From Tardibacter chloracetimidivorans (GTDB lineage Bacteria; Pseudomonadota; Alphaproteobacteria; Sphingomonadales; Sphingomonadaceae): a stretch of DNA of 64,000 nucleotides. Location: assembly GCF_001890385.1 (NCBI RefSeq), contig NZ_CP018221.1:2653501-2717500 (forward strand), read 5' to 3'. Position 1 is the first letter of the stretch, and each line of letters begins with the position of its first letter. Below, in pieces: positions 8,176 through 16,842 of the stretch. The notes under the pieces were generated by a model, which searched no databases, was not told the DNA's origin, and saw only the letters and a list, made by a program, of their open reading frames with translations. Both the position numbers and the translations under genes were made by a program.

Positions 8176-9102
8176 TCAAGAGGGATGAGCAAGTGAGGCG
8201 AGTAGCTTGCGCGCGCCTTGCGGGGTGACCTTCAACAGGCGCGCGACAGCGGCCGGCTGAAGGCCCGGATAGGCAAGCTGCAGGCGGGCAAGGAGAGGGG
8301 CCTTGCTCCGCTTCGTGACGGCCAGATCGGTCTGGATGCGCGACGCCGCACGCTCGATCGCGTCGAGGTCGCGCAAGCCAGCATGCGCCGTCCGACCGAT
8401 CGCCTGGGCCAAGGTCTCTGCCAGATCGGCGGGGGAGGGGGGCAGAAACTTGGACATCAGGATGAACGAGGGGATCACGCGGGTCGTGAAGCCAGCGCGG
8501 CACAGCATCCGCGGTACGGCGGCGGCGATCAGCCAGTTTCGATCGCGTCCACGGGGAGGCAGCTCGAGAGCGCGACCATCGACGCTGACGACATCCCAGC
8601 TGCCTGGTGCCGCTGGTTCGGTCAGCGCGAACAGCTGGAAAATGCGGTTGGCGACAGAGAGGAGGTCACCGGAAGGGAAGGGGGCGTCCGCCACGGTTCG
8701 CAGCTGTCGCCACATCGGCCCGAAGTGCGCCAAGTCTTCGGCCGCATAAACCTTCGCCTCGGTGCGGTCATCGAGTACCGTACGGAGCACGTTGAGCGTG
8801 GCGCGGCCGAGCGAATCCTTGAGATCCTCGTCGCGGCTGAGCGCAAGGTGGAAGACGGCGGCAACCGAGATCGGATCGTTGAGGCCTTCGGAAGCGCGGG
8901 GAGGGGGTGTGCGGCCGGCGATCCAGTCCTGCAGGTCGCGCACCGCGATCGGCACGCCGGCGAGGCCGGCCAGGACGGTGGCGCCTTCCAGGCGCGAGCG
9001 CGCGAGAAAGATGTCGGCGCATGGACTACCGTGCAATCGGCCATCGAGGCGCCCGAGCAGGAGCAGGCTGTCGTCGGCGCGCAGGTTGTCTGTCCGCGTC
9101 AT
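8176..9102 (-). CDS. Hypothetical protein with C-terminal helix-turn-helix
   Basis: A 308-residue protein that I do not recognise firmly. The middle is hydrophobic and mixed, and the last 30 residues look like an HTH (LQPAAVARLLKVTPQGARKL). This C-terminal layout recalls DUF1612/HTH_13 (RHE_PE00001-like) proteins of rhizobial and sphingomonad plasmids, but the match is from memory and weak. It is the first gene of a two-gene minus-strand unit with the DUF4238 gene, and lies about 140 bp from the end of the Tni transposon, so it is probably plasmid backbone. Confidence 0.5.
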   Translation of the reverse strand: MTRTDNLRADDSLLLLGRLDGRLHGSPCADIFLARSRLEGATVLAGLAGVPIAVRDLQDWIAGRTPPPRASEGLNDPISVAAVFHLALSRDEDLKDSLGRATLNVLRTVLDDRTEAKVYAAEDLAHFGPMWRQLRTVADAPFPSGDLLSVANRIFQLFALTEPAAPGSWDVVSVDGRALELPPRGRDRNWLIAAAVPRMLCRAGFTTRVIPSFILMSKFLPPSPADLAETLAQAIGRTAHAGLRDLDAIERAASRIQTDLAVTKRSKAPLLARLQLAYPGLQPAAVARLLKVTPQGARKLLASLAHPS

Positions 9103-9244
9103 AGGATGGCGACAATGCCATGGCGGGAAACCAAAGTCAGCAGTTCGTTTCTACATCCGTGACCTCCCGAAAGTGGACATTCGATAATTGCAGTTATCAC
9201 ATAAGCATATTTGACGAGTCTATATAAGGTGCCGTAAGCATCGC

Positions 9245-9343
9245 TGTCGGTTTCCCTATACGACCGGACTCTCGAGGTTAGCGTGATTTAGGCTGCCTGA
9301 GGGTTCCCAAACCGCCGGATTCTGAGCCCTAAACGACCGGACT
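9245..9343. repeat. Terminal inverted repeat and internal repeats of a Tni (Tn5053/Tn402-type) transposon
   Basis: The stretch from 9245 starts TGTCGGTTTCCC and leads into ACGACCGGACT at 9260-9270. It shares TGTC, TTTC and ACGAC spacing with the 25-bp ends of Tn5053/Tn402. Further repeat copies lie inward: a degenerate one at 9310-9322 (AACCGCCGGATTC) and an exact ACGACCGGACT at 9333-9343. Repeated TniA-binding sites at the end are typical. The rest of 9344-9576 probably holds the res site for the resolvase; I could not delimit it. Confidence 0.6.
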
Positions 9344-9576
9344 GGCTGCTCAATGAGGGCCGCATCGCGCAAATATGCGCCAATTTCCTGCCTTTTCGCT
9401 TTCAGTCGCGATTTCGAAAAGCCTCGCCATCCATGGACCATCGCGGCGATCGAACCATCACGTCCAGGAGAAAGGATCAGACGCCGTTCCCGCGATTTGT
9501 GCTGTCGTTCGACAGGCTGATTTTCTATCACACGGGGGCAACCGTTCGGTTGCTCCCATTCTATGGATTGTGACAG

Positions 9577-10467
9577 ATGGCTTTGATTGGCTATGCGCGC
9601 GTCTCGACGGACGAGCAGGACACGGCGGCACAGCTCGACGCGCTGCGTGCCGCTGGCTGTTCTGAGATCCTGGAAGACAAGGCGAGCGGAGGAAGCCGAA
9701 GTCGGCCGAACCTCGGACGAGCGCTCGCACGGGTAGGGCCCGGGGACACATTGCTGGTCGTCCGGATCGATCGCCTGGCGCGCTCGCTGTCGCATTTGCT
9801 CGAGATCGTCGAGACACTGCGCGCCAAAGGCGGCTACTTCCGTTCGATCAACGACCCGATCGATACGTCGAGCGCGCAAGGCATGCTGATGACGCAGATG
9901 CTCGGCGCGTTCGCTGAATTCGAGCGCGCACTGATCAGGGAGCGTACGCGGGCGGGTCTGAAGGCTGCCGGGGCGCGCGGCGCAAAACCGGGAAACCCGA
10001 AGATGCGCGCCCGTGATGCTGCAGCAATTGAGGACATTCGCTATAGCCTCAAAGAGCGCCATCTCAACGAGCTGCTCGATGGGCGCCATCGTTGGCTGCC
10101 GATCGTCCAGAGACTGAGGCCGCACTTGCCGTGGGGCCTCGTGCTCAGGCACATCCGGGCTATCACCCCGCCGACGCGGTCGTTCACCGAGCGTACGTTG
10201 GTGAAGGCGTGCCGAACTTTGGTCAACGCCGGCTACGCAGCCCCGGAAATCCTTAATCCGGCGCCGCGGTTGCCCCCAGACGCTCGGGTAGCCCTGCTTG
10301 TGGCGGACCGTATGAAAACCCATCCGGGGGCAACGTTGCGCGACATCGCATCCTGGTTGAGCAAGGATCTGCGAGAGCCGACGGCGCGGGGAGGGTTGGT
10401 GTGGTCGCCGCAAGGGGTCAAACGGGTGATTTCACAGGCCCGGAGCCTCCACTTATTGAAGGATTGA
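9577..10467 (+). CDS. tniR: Serine recombinase / resolvase of the Tni transposon
   Basis: A 296-residue protein beginning ALIGYARVSTDEQDTAAQ, with nucleophile Ser in ARVST at residue 10. Conserved resolvase motifs follow: DKASGGSRSRPNL, LLVVRIDRLARS, SSAQGMLMTQMLGAFAEFER and IRERTRAGLKAA, making a catalytic domain of about 145 residues. The remaining 150 residues form an extended C-terminal region, longer than a classical TnpR. It would resolve cointegrates at a res site probably within 9344-9576. It converges with tniQ, leaving 24 bp between them. Confidence 0.85.
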   Translation: MALIGYARVSTDEQDTAAQLDALRAAGCSEILEDKASGGSRSRPNLGRALARVGPGDTLLVVRIDRLARSLSHLLEIVETLRAKGGYFRSINDPIDTSSAQGMLMTQMLGAFAEFERALIRERTRAGLKAAGARGAKPGNPKMRARDAAAIEDIRYSLKERHLNELLDGRHRWLPIVQRLRPHLPWGLVLRHIRAITPPTRSFTERTLVKACRTLVNAGYAAPEILNPAPRLPPDARVALLVADRMKTHPGATLRDIASWLSKDLREPTARGGLVWSPQGVKRVISQARSLHLLKD

Positions 10468-10491
10468 ACCAGCACAAAGCAGCGTTGATCT

Positions 10492-11619
10492 CTATCCGAC
10501 AGACATCCGAGGTAAGCCTGAGCCCGCCGCTGTAGCTGCGCGTCGAGATTTTCGTGCTTTGCGCTGCTGAGCGGCACGGACTTGTCGAACAAACGTCTGG
10601 GACCATCGGCCATCCGGCGCCAGGCAGCGTTCGATTTCACAGGGGTCCACCGTCGACACGAAGGTTTCGATGGCTGAGGGTTGGTTTGAGCCGAATAGCG
10701 TGACTCCGGTTGCGTGGGTAGGGTCCAGGATCGCGCAGACTGCGGCGAGGAGGCAGCGACGTTTGGCCATGCTCGCGACAGCCAGCGGGAACGGAGCTTC
10801 ACTCTCGAAGAAATCCGGCCGCAACCGGCCGGGGGTCATCGCTGGCGATATGAACGCATTGAGCGGGATGTTCGATCGTGTGTAACCCCAATAGTTGCGC
10901 GCCAGGAGCCGAGAAATATCGCGCACTTCACCGAGGAGCTGGCTTGCGGAGGTGAAGTTGAAGCGGAACTGGTCCGGGGTCTTGCCTTGAAGGGCTGTGA
11001 AAACCTCGGTTTCGAATGCGATCACCCGATCCCAGCATTCCTGCAAGTCGGCGCCAGCGGAGAGCACTGCGGGCAAAGAGCGCTCAAGAGGTCTCCAGCA
11101 CTCGGCGCAGAGCATGCGCAACGGCCCGCGTGCTGACCCGACGATTTGCCAGTTGAAAGCGTTGCACACGCTGCACCGCTCTTCCAGCGGCCAGCGGTGC
11201 CGATGACAGAAGCATGAGGCGGCCAATACCCAATGGTGCCGGATATGAGCTGGTCGATGTGCGGCAAAATCTTCCGCAAGGCATCGGTTGCACCAGGATA
11301 ATCTCAGTCGTGGCGCTGATCGGAAGCACTCTTGCTCGGTTGCGAATGGCGGCCGATCCCAAGCGATAAAGTCGAGTGGCAGTGCAGGATATCGCTGCGC
11401 CAAGGCGTTTGTCGCCAGTTGGGATGATGCGACGTTGAACGTTTGGGCAGCACCATTGAGCCACCGCGTGGTCGGGCGGATGTCCGGGTGGCACCATTGC
11501 CCTGTGCGGTCGCGGACAGCTGTCGGATCGGCAAGTGTGCGTCCCCTACGTTGGTAGATTCGGCGCGCATACCAGGAGGTCAGGAGTTCGTCGGGGAAGG
11601 GCGCAAGGTGCGCGTTCAT
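10492..11619 (-). CDS. tniQ: TniQ family transposition protein
   Basis: A 375-residue protein starting MNAHLAPFPDELLTSWYAR, the typical TniQ N-terminus (PxPxELLxSWLxR). Zinc-finger-like cysteine and histidine clusters follow (SWCNRCLAEDFAAH; CFCHRHRWPLEERCSVC). TniQ is an accessory or target-selection protein in Tni and Tn7-like systems, and TniQ homologues also link such transposons to CRISPR complexes. Here it overlaps tniB by 4 bp (ATGA), showing translational coupling. The C-terminus is basic and Ala-rich. Confidence 0.85.
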   Translation of the reverse strand: MNAHLAPFPDELLTSWYARRIYQRRGRTLADPTAVRDRTGQWCHPDIRPTTRWLNGAAQTFNVASSQLATNALAQRYPALPLDFIAWDRPPFATEQECFRSAPRLRLSWCNRCLAEDFAAHRPAHIRHHWVLAASCFCHRHRWPLEERCSVCNAFNWQIVGSARGPLRMLCAECWRPLERSLPAVLSAGADLQECWDRVIAFETEVFTALQGKTPDQFRFNFTSASQLLGEVRDISRLLARNYWGYTRSNIPLNAFISPAMTPGRLRPDFFESEAPFPLAVASMAKRRCLLAAVCAILDPTHATGVTLFGSNQPSAIETFVSTVDPCEIERCLAPDGRWSQTFVRQVRAAQQRKARKSRRAATAAGSGLPRMSVG

Positions 11620-12539
11620 GCCGCGCGTCGGCGCAAGGCCCGTTTGGTGCTGGCGATGACCTGCATCGAGACCAGCGGCAGCAAGAGTTGGTCATCGTCG
11701 AAGCTGCCGGCGTCGATCATCTCGCGGCCATCGCGGATAGCAGCTATTGCGACGGCCTCCATCAAACGAAAGATTCGACCGGTCACGCCCGCAGTGAGCG
11801 CAATAACATGTTGCCGCACTTCGTTGGTGTCGAGACGAGAAGGGCGACGGAGGGGGAGCAGGCCAGCGAAACTCGCCATCAATTGTTGCAAAGCGTGGTC
11901 ATTGCGCCAGGCAACGAGCTCGAACGCTCCGAAGCGGTCGGCAAGGTTGGGATCGGTGAGAACGGCGATACGGGCGTCCTCGGTACCGGCGCAGACGATC
12001 GGGATCTTAAGATCGTTGGTCAGGAAACGAACGGTGTTGAGGAAGATGCGCTGCTGACGCGGCGAGCCTGCCAGCATCTTGTCGATTTCATCGAGGACCA
12101 GGACCTTGGTGCCGAATTCGGCCAGAGTTCGCCGCGCCAGCGCGCGCAGCGTGCGCAACGATACGTGGCTGAGCTCGGCATAGTTCATGGCGAGCATCAG
12201 TTCGGTGTAGAATTCTTCCTCCGTCGGCTGCGGGGGCATTTGCACCACGACCACCGGCATCGCCGTGAGCCCGGCACACTCATCATATTTGGGCGTATGG
12301 AGCTCGGCGAACCGGTTCAGGATTTCGCTTTTGCCCATCCCGGTCGATCCAAACAGCAACAGGCAAGGCATCCTACCGCGCTGCGGGTATGTCAGCAGAT
12401 CCTCGAGCCGGCCCAACGCCGCCACGGATTGGGGCAGGGACACCCAGCGATCGCGTCGCAGCCAGTCTATGCGCGTTTCTGCGGGCAAGTCGGCCTGTTC
12501 GCGGTACGCAGGGAAGAGGTGATCGTTGAAATCGGTCAT
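11616..12539 (-). CDS. tniB: TniB family AAA+ transposition ATPase
   Basis: A 307-residue AAA+ protein with Walker A FGSTGMGKSE near residue 65 and Walker B KVLVLDEIDK near 150, followed by sensor-like VCAGTEDARIAVLTDP. It corresponds to TniB/TnsC, which recruits and activates the TniA transposase. Its start overlaps the tniA stop (ATGA at 12536-12539), and its stop overlaps the tniQ start. The operon order tniA-tniB-tniQ is that of Tn5053. Confidence 0.88.
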   Translation of the reverse strand: MTDFNDHLFPAYREQADLPAETRIDWLRRDRWVSLPQSVAALGRLEDLLTYPQRGRMPCLLLFGSTGMGKSEILNRFAELHTPKYDECAGLTAMPVVVVQMPPQPTEEEFYTELMLAMNYAELSHVSLRTLRALARRTLAEFGTKVLVLDEIDKMLAGSPRQQRIFLNTVRFLTNDLKIPIVCAGTEDARIAVLTDPNLADRFGAFELVAWRNDHALQQLMASFAGLLPLRRPSRLDTNEVRQHVIALTAGVTGRIFRLMEAVAIAAIRDGREMIDAGSFDDDQLLLPLVSMQVIASTKRALRRRAA

Positions 12540-12673
12540 GATCGCTCCTCAATCGAGAAAGGCACGATAGGCGGTACCTCTTCAGGTTCGCTCGACGACG
12601 GCACCGCCGGAAGGGAGGCAAGCGCGGTAGTGGCTGGGGCACCCGCATCAAGGGCATAGGCTATGCGCTGCGC
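12536..12673 (-). pseudogene. tniA: C-terminal remnant of tniA transposase, cut by IS6100
   Basis: On the minus strand a 46-codon frame runs from the IS6100 edge (12673) to TGA at 12536-12538, ending ...PIVPFSIEERS and overlapping the tniB start by 4 bp. Position, overlap and frame identify it as the tail of tniA. The DDE catalytic core is gone. Confidence 0.65.
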
Positions 12674-13553
12674 GGCTCTGTTGCAAAGATTGGCGGCAGT
12701 CAGAGGTAGGCTGTCGCTCTGCGCCGATCAGGCGGCTGCTGCGAAATGGTGGTTGAGCATGCCCATGGCCTCCGTCAGCGCCGAGGGCCCAATGCCAAAA
12801 GCTCTCTCCACAAGGCGCACCTCGCCCCTGATGCCGGGCTGCAGGCACCAGGGGCGAGCCTGTCCTTTGCGCAGGGCTCGCATGACTTCGAATCCCTTGA
12901 TCGTGGCATAGGCCGTGGGGATCGATTTGAAACCGCGCACCGGCTTGATCAGTATCTTGAGCTTTCCGTGATCGGCCTCGATCACGTTATTGAGATACTT
13001 CACCTGCCGGTGGGCCGTCTCCCGGTCCAGCTTTCCTTCGCGCTTCAATTCGGTGATCGCTGCACCATAGCTCGGCGCTTTGTCGGTATTGAGCGTGGCA
13101 GGCTTTTCCCAGTGCTTCAGGCCTCGCAGGGCCTTGCCCAGGAACCGCTTCGCTGCCTTGGCGCTGCGGGTCGGCGACAGGTAGAAATCGATCGTGTCGC
13201 CCCGCTTGTCGACTGCCCGGTACAGGTAGGTCCACTTGCCCCGCACCTTGACGTAGGTTTCATCCAGGCGCCAGCTCGGATCAAAGCCACGCCGCCAGAA
13301 CCAGCGCAGCCGCTTCTCCATCTCCGGGGCGTAGCACTGGACCCAGCGATAGATCGTCGTATGGTCGACCGAAATGCCGCGTTCCGCCAGCATTTCCTCA
13401 AGGTCGCGATAGCTGATCGGATAGCGACAATACCAGCGCACCGCCCACAGGATCACATCACCCTGGAAATGGCGCCACTTGAAATCCGTCATCGTTCCGT
13501 CCGTCCAATCTCCGCCAAGCATGCTCAAGCTTCACGATTTTTGCAACAGAGCC
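12674..13553 (-). mobile_element. IS6100 copy 1 (complete, 880 bp)
   Basis: Bounded by the 14-bp inverted repeats GGCTCTGTTGCAAA (12674-12687) and its complement (13540-13553). Flanking octamers CGCTGCGC and GTTCTTGA differ, so there is no target duplication: the copy sits at a rearrangement junction between tniA and an IS1182-like transposase. Confidence 0.95.
12728..13492 (-). CDS. tnpA: IS6100 transposase
   Basis: A 254-residue IS6-family DDE transposase beginning MTDFKWRHFQGDVILWAVRW. An in-frame upstream ATG at 13528 would add 12 residues, but the usual IS6100 product starts here. DDE motifs include WRLDETYVKVRGKW, TDKAPSYGAAI and NNVIEADHGKLK. It is an intact, replicative-type enzyme forming cointegrates. 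The protein appears identical to copy 2 (15343-16107). Confidence 0.95.
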   Translation of the reverse strand: MTDFKWRHFQGDVILWAVRWYCRYPISYRDLEEMLAERGISVDHTTIYRWVQCYAPEMEKRLRWFWRRGFDPSWRLDETYVKVRGKWTYLYRAVDKRGDTIDFYLSPTRSAKAAKRFLGKALRGLKHWEKPATLNTDKAPSYGAAITELKREGKLDRETAHRQVKYLNNVIEADHGKLKILIKPVRGFKSIPTAYATIKGFEVMRALRKGQARPWCLQPGIRGEVRLVERAFGIGPSALTEAMGMLNHHFAAAA

Positions 13554-14390
13554 GTTCTTGACGATGCCGCGTTCGGCGCAGCGACGCCGGTGGTACCGAA
13601 GTATCTGGCACCGGCCGACCCGGCGTCTCGCTGGACCAGTGCGCATCGCGGGCCGGCGTTCTACGCCTACTCGACCAACTACCTCATCGATCTCGACCAC
13701 GCCGTCATCATGGACGTGGAAGCGAGCACCGCAGTGCGCCAGGCTGAGGTGACCGCGTGCAAGCGCATGATCTCCCGGGTGCAGGACCGGTTCGGTGTAT
13801 GGCCCGAGCGGCTTGCGGCCGATACAGCTTACGGCTCGGCCGAGATGCTTGCCTGGCTGGTCCACGAACGCGGCATCCACCCGCACATCCCGGTATTCGA
13901 CAAATCCGCCCGGCGCGACGGCACGTTCGAACGCGATGCCTTCACCTACGACCATGAGGACGACAGCTACGTCTGCCCCGGCGGCAAGCGCCTGCGCCCT
14001 AGGAACCGCAACTTCGCGATGGCCCGCGGCGATGTCGGCCAGGACGGCTTCATCCGCTACCGCGCCCAACAGCAGGACTGCAGCGGCTGTGCCATGCGGC
14101 AACGCTGCACGCCCAACGTGCCGGCTCGCAAGGTCACCCGCTCAGTCCACGAGGGTGCTCGCGATCTCGCCCGCGACATCGCCACCACCGACGCCTACGT
14201 CACGTCCCGCCGCCAGCGAAAGAAGGTCGAGATGCTGTTCGCGCACCTCAAGCGCATCCTAAAGCTCGACCGATTGCGCCTGCGAGGTCCAAATGGTGCC
14301 AGGGACGAGTTCCACATGGCGGCCACCGCCCAGAACCTTCGCAAGATGGCCAAGCTCATCCCGATGCCGACACGGCCGCTACCCGCCTGA
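13554..14390 (+). pseudogene. IS1182-like transposase, 5' end removed by IS6100
   Basis: About 275 codons continue in frame from the IS6100 edge to TGA at 14388-14390. It contains LIDLDHAVIMDVEAS, AADTAYGSAEMLAWL, a cysteine cluster (QQDCSGCAMRQRC) and RKKVEMLFAHLKRILKLDRL, the DDE and Y-K-E signature region of IS1182-group transposases. The N-terminal third and the left end of the element are missing. The sequence to 14611 holds no gene I can recognise; it probably includes the right end of this IS. Confidence 0.75.
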
Positions 14391-14611
14391 GCCAATCAGC
14401 ACTGTCCAGCGCAACTCAGTGCCAGCCTGCCTCCGAACCCAAACACCGACTTCTTCAACACAATCGCCCCACTAGCGGACATTGGGATGGTGCATCCCAA
14501 ACGCCCGCGCTGTTGGGGTATTACATGCCCGTTAGCACCTGTGGTATCTGCGGCGAGCTAGCGGACGCGCCGAGCCGAAAAGAGCGCTCCGGAGAGTAGG
14601 AGACCTTGCTC

Positions 14612-14830
14612 ATGTTCAGTTTTTTGCGATCAATTCAGGGGCGTGAACTGGCAATTTTCTGCGGGCTTATCGCAGTCTCGATGTACGTTTACGTGTCGAA
14701 CGTGCCACCCGCCGTCCAGGGTTTGCCTTCATCTATGGCCTCTTGCTTGATGGCGATACTGACAGCCGGAGCCATTTTGAAGATCTCGCGGGGATTGTCG
14801 AACATCCGGCGAGAGCGGAACGACAGCTAA
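14612..14830 (+). CDS. Small putative membrane protein
   Basis: A 72-residue frame from ATG 14612, preceded by TAGGAG at 14597-14602. It has two likely membrane segments, LAIFCGLIAVSMYVYV near residues 12-27 and SCLMAILTAGAIL near 42-54, and a basic tail (SRGLSNIRRERNDS). It lies between two broken transposase genes and I do not recognise the family. It may be a passenger gene or chance; the ribosome-binding site favours a real gene. Confidence 0.35.
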   Translation: MFSFLRSIQGRELAIFCGLIAVSMYVYVSNVPPAVQGLPSSMASCLMAILTAGAILKISRGLSNIRRERNDS

Positions 14831-14994
14831 CCACCCAAAACCCGGCCGTTCCGGTGTGCCACTTACCGCTGACAGGACGTGCCAATTAGCGCTGACATTT
14901 ACAGCTTCGCCCCATCCATATCCGTCCACATACTATGTCTCTTTACTCCCCACTGTCCATAGGCACAAATGACCTTTTGTGGACGGGAATCGGC

Positions 14995-15281
14995 ATGGCG
15001 AAGCGCAAGCATCAACTCCTGACCGAGAGCGAACGCGATCAGATCCTCGCCATCCCGACCGATCGCGACCGTTTGGCCCGGCTCTATACCTTCGAGCCTG
15101 CGGACATCGAGATCATTGGCGCGCGACGGGAGCGACGGAATCAGTTGGGCGTGGCGCTGCAACTCGCGCTCCTGCGGCACCCGGGCGTCACGCTTGCGCA
15201 GTTGATACAGGACAGGGGAGCAATACCCCATGATCTCGCCGCTTTCGTCGCGGAGCAACTTGGTCTGCACGTAGCCGACCT
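14995..15281 (+). pseudogene. tnpA: Tn3-family transposase, N-terminal fragment (DUF4158), cut by IS6100
   Basis: From ATG 14995 the frame encodes MAKRKHQLLTESERDQILAI..., followed by DRDRLARLYTFEPADIEII, RRERRNQLGVALQLALLRHPG and FVAEQLGLHVADL. This is the standard start of a Tn3-family transposase of about 980 residues (DUF4158 domain). After 95 codons it runs into the IS6100 end at 15282, so the catalytic part is lost. The preceding 14831-14994 segment probably includes the transposon end but I could not define the repeat. Confidence 0.75.
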
Positions 15282-16161
15282 GGCTCTGTTGCAAAAATCG
15301 TGAAGCTTGAGCATGCTTGGCGGAGATTGGACGGACGGAACGATGACGGATTTCAAGTGGCGCCATTTCCAGGGTGATGTGATCCTGTGGGCGGTGCGCT
15401 GGTATTGTCGCTATCCGATCAGCTATCGCGACCTTGAGGAAATGCTGGCGGAACGCGGCATTTCGGTCGACCATACGACGATCTATCGCTGGGTCCAGTG
15501 CTACGCCCCGGAGATGGAGAAGCGGCTGCGCTGGTTCTGGCGGCGTGGCTTTGATCCGAGCTGGCGCCTGGATGAAACCTACGTCAAGGTGCGGGGCAAG
15601 TGGACCTACCTGTACCGGGCAGTCGACAAGCGGGGCGACACGATCGATTTCTACCTGTCGCCGACCCGCAGCGCCAAGGCAGCGAAGCGGTTCCTGGGCA
15701 AGGCCCTGCGAGGCCTGAAGCACTGGGAAAAGCCTGCCACGCTCAATACCGACAAAGCGCCGAGCTATGGTGCAGCGATCACCGAATTGAAGCGCGAAGG
15801 AAAGCTGGACCGGGAGACGGCCCACCGGCAGGTGAAGTATCTCAATAACGTGATCGAGGCCGATCACGGAAAGCTCAAGATACTGATCAAGCCGGTGCGC
15901 GGTTTCAAATCGATCCCCACGGCCTATGCCACGATCAAGGGATTCGAAGTCATGCGAGCCCTGCGCAAAGGACAGGCTCGCCCCTGGTGCCTGCAGCCCG
16001 GCATCAGGGGCGAGGTGCGCCTTGTGGAGAGAGCTTTTGGCATTGGGCCCTCGGCGCTGACGGAGGCCATGGGCATGCTCAACCACCATTTCGCAGCAGC
16101 CGCCTGATCGGCGCAGAGCGACAGCCTACCTCTGACTGCCGCCAATCTTTGCAACAGAGCC
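15282..16161 (+). mobile_element. IS6100 copy 2 (complete, 880 bp)
   Basis: Inverted repeats lie at 15282-15295 and 16148-16161. Flanks GCCGACCT and GGCGGGAG differ, so there is no target duplication. It joins a Tn3-type transposase fragment to an IS21 istB fragment. Orientation is opposite to copy 1 and the same as copy 3. Confidence 0.95.
15343..16107 (+). CDS. tnpA: IS6100 transposase
   Basis: 254 residues from MTDFKWRHF; the protein appears identical to that of copy 1. The DDE motifs WRLDETYVKV, TDKAPSYGAAI and NNVIEADHGKLK are intact, so it should be active and able to mobilise all IS6100 copies in trans. Confidence 0.95.
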   Translation: MTDFKWRHFQGDVILWAVRWYCRYPISYRDLEEMLAERGISVDHTTIYRWVQCYAPEMEKRLRWFWRRGFDPSWRLDETYVKVRGKWTYLYRAVDKRGDTIDFYLSPTRSAKAAKRFLGKALRGLKHWEKPATLNTDKAPSYGAAITELKREGKLDRETAHRQVKYLNNVIEADHGKLKILIKPVRGFKSIPTAYATIKGFEVMRALRKGQARPWCLQPGIRGEVRLVERAFGIGPSALTEAMGMLNHHFAAAA

Positions 16162-16628
16162 GGCGGGAGAACATCATCGCGCTGGGCAACAGCGGGACGG
16201 GCAAGACCCACGTGGCGCTCGCCCTGGGGCTGGCGGCCTGCCAGAAAGGCTTCACGGTCGCGTTCACGACCGCTGCGGCGCTGGTGAACCAGTTGATGGA
16301 GGCCAGGGACGAAAAGCGGCTGCTAAGGATGCAGCGCGAGCTGGCGGCGGTGAAGCTGCTCATCGTCGATGAGCTGGGCTACGTCCCCCTCTCGCCAACC
16401 GGCGCAGAACTGTTGTTCGAGACCTTCTCGCAGCGCTACGAGCGGGGATCGACGATCGTCACGTCCAACCTCCCGTTCGAGGACTGGACACAGGTTCTGG
16501 GCTCGGAGCGCCTCACCGGCGCGCTGCTCGATCGGCTCACCCATCACGTCAGCATCCTCACCATGAACGGTGACAGCTATCGCCTCCAGCAGTCTGCGCG
16601 CCGCCGCCGCGCTGCCGGGGCGGAGTAA
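16162..16628 (+). pseudogene. istB: IS21-family helper ATPase IstB, N-terminus removed by IS6100
   Basis: The frame enters from the IS6100 end as RRENIIALGNSGTGKTHVAL, with Walker A GNSGTGKT, and continues with LLIVDELGYVPLSPTGAELL (Walker B) and STIVTSNLPFEDW to the stop at 16628. IstB is normally about 250 residues; some 155 remain, lacking the N-terminal domain. istA and the left IS end are gone. Confidence 0.85.
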
Positions 16629-16674
16629 AACCAGGCCGCCCACGCCGCCTCCAGCCCCCCGCCGAAAACGCCAA

Positions 16675-16710
16675 ATATGCAAAGGGCCCCGATCGGGGCC
16701 CTTTGCATAT
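16675..16710. terminator. 36-bp perfect palindrome downstream of istB
   Basis: A perfect palindrome (ATATGCAAAGGGCCCC at 16675-16690, GATC-centred complement to 16710) could form a very stable stem. It lies between istB and the IS end and is probably the transcription terminator of the IS21-like element. Confidence 0.6.
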
Positions 16711-16720
16711 CATCCGCGCC

Positions 16721-16779
16721 ACAATCAGTGGCCTACTTTTACTCCGCCACGCTGGCCTAAAATCCGACCGCCGTTGACA
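16721..16779. repeat. Right end of the IS21-like element
   Basis: TGGCCTA occurs twice (near 16729 and 16753), as in the multiple terminal repeats of IS21-family elements. The terminus is probably CCGTTGACA ending at 16779, with the CA dinucleotide typical of this family. The boundary is inferred. Confidence 0.45.
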
Positions 16780-16842
16780 GACAAAAATGCTGGCCGTATA
16801 ATCCGGGCGGTCCCTTACCCACGATCATCACCGGAGACTGCC

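Larger units (their letters stand above)
9245..12673. mobile_element. Truncated Tni-type (Tn5053/Tn402-like) transposon
   Basis: This segment contains a terminal repeat at 9245, tniR (plus strand), tniQ and tniB (minus strand) and the last 46 codons of tniA. The element ends abruptly at the IS6100 inverted repeat at 12674. Most of tniA, any cargo and the second terminal repeat have been lost, so it should not transpose by itself. Confidence 0.75.

Noticed and set aside
9256..10413. Minus-strand frame of 385 codons
   Set aside because: Antisense to the serine recombinase; composition is Arg/Pro-rich with no motif.
10492..12539. CRISPR-associated or Tn7-like guided transposon
   Set aside because: TniQ and TniB are present but there is no Cas gene, CRISPR array or TnsA/TnsB; the end and resolvase fit Tn5053/Tn402.
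12746..13561. Long antisense frames over the IS6100 copies (also 14899-16089 and 18212-19117)
   Set aside because: Shadows of the transposase, repeated because the IS is repeated.
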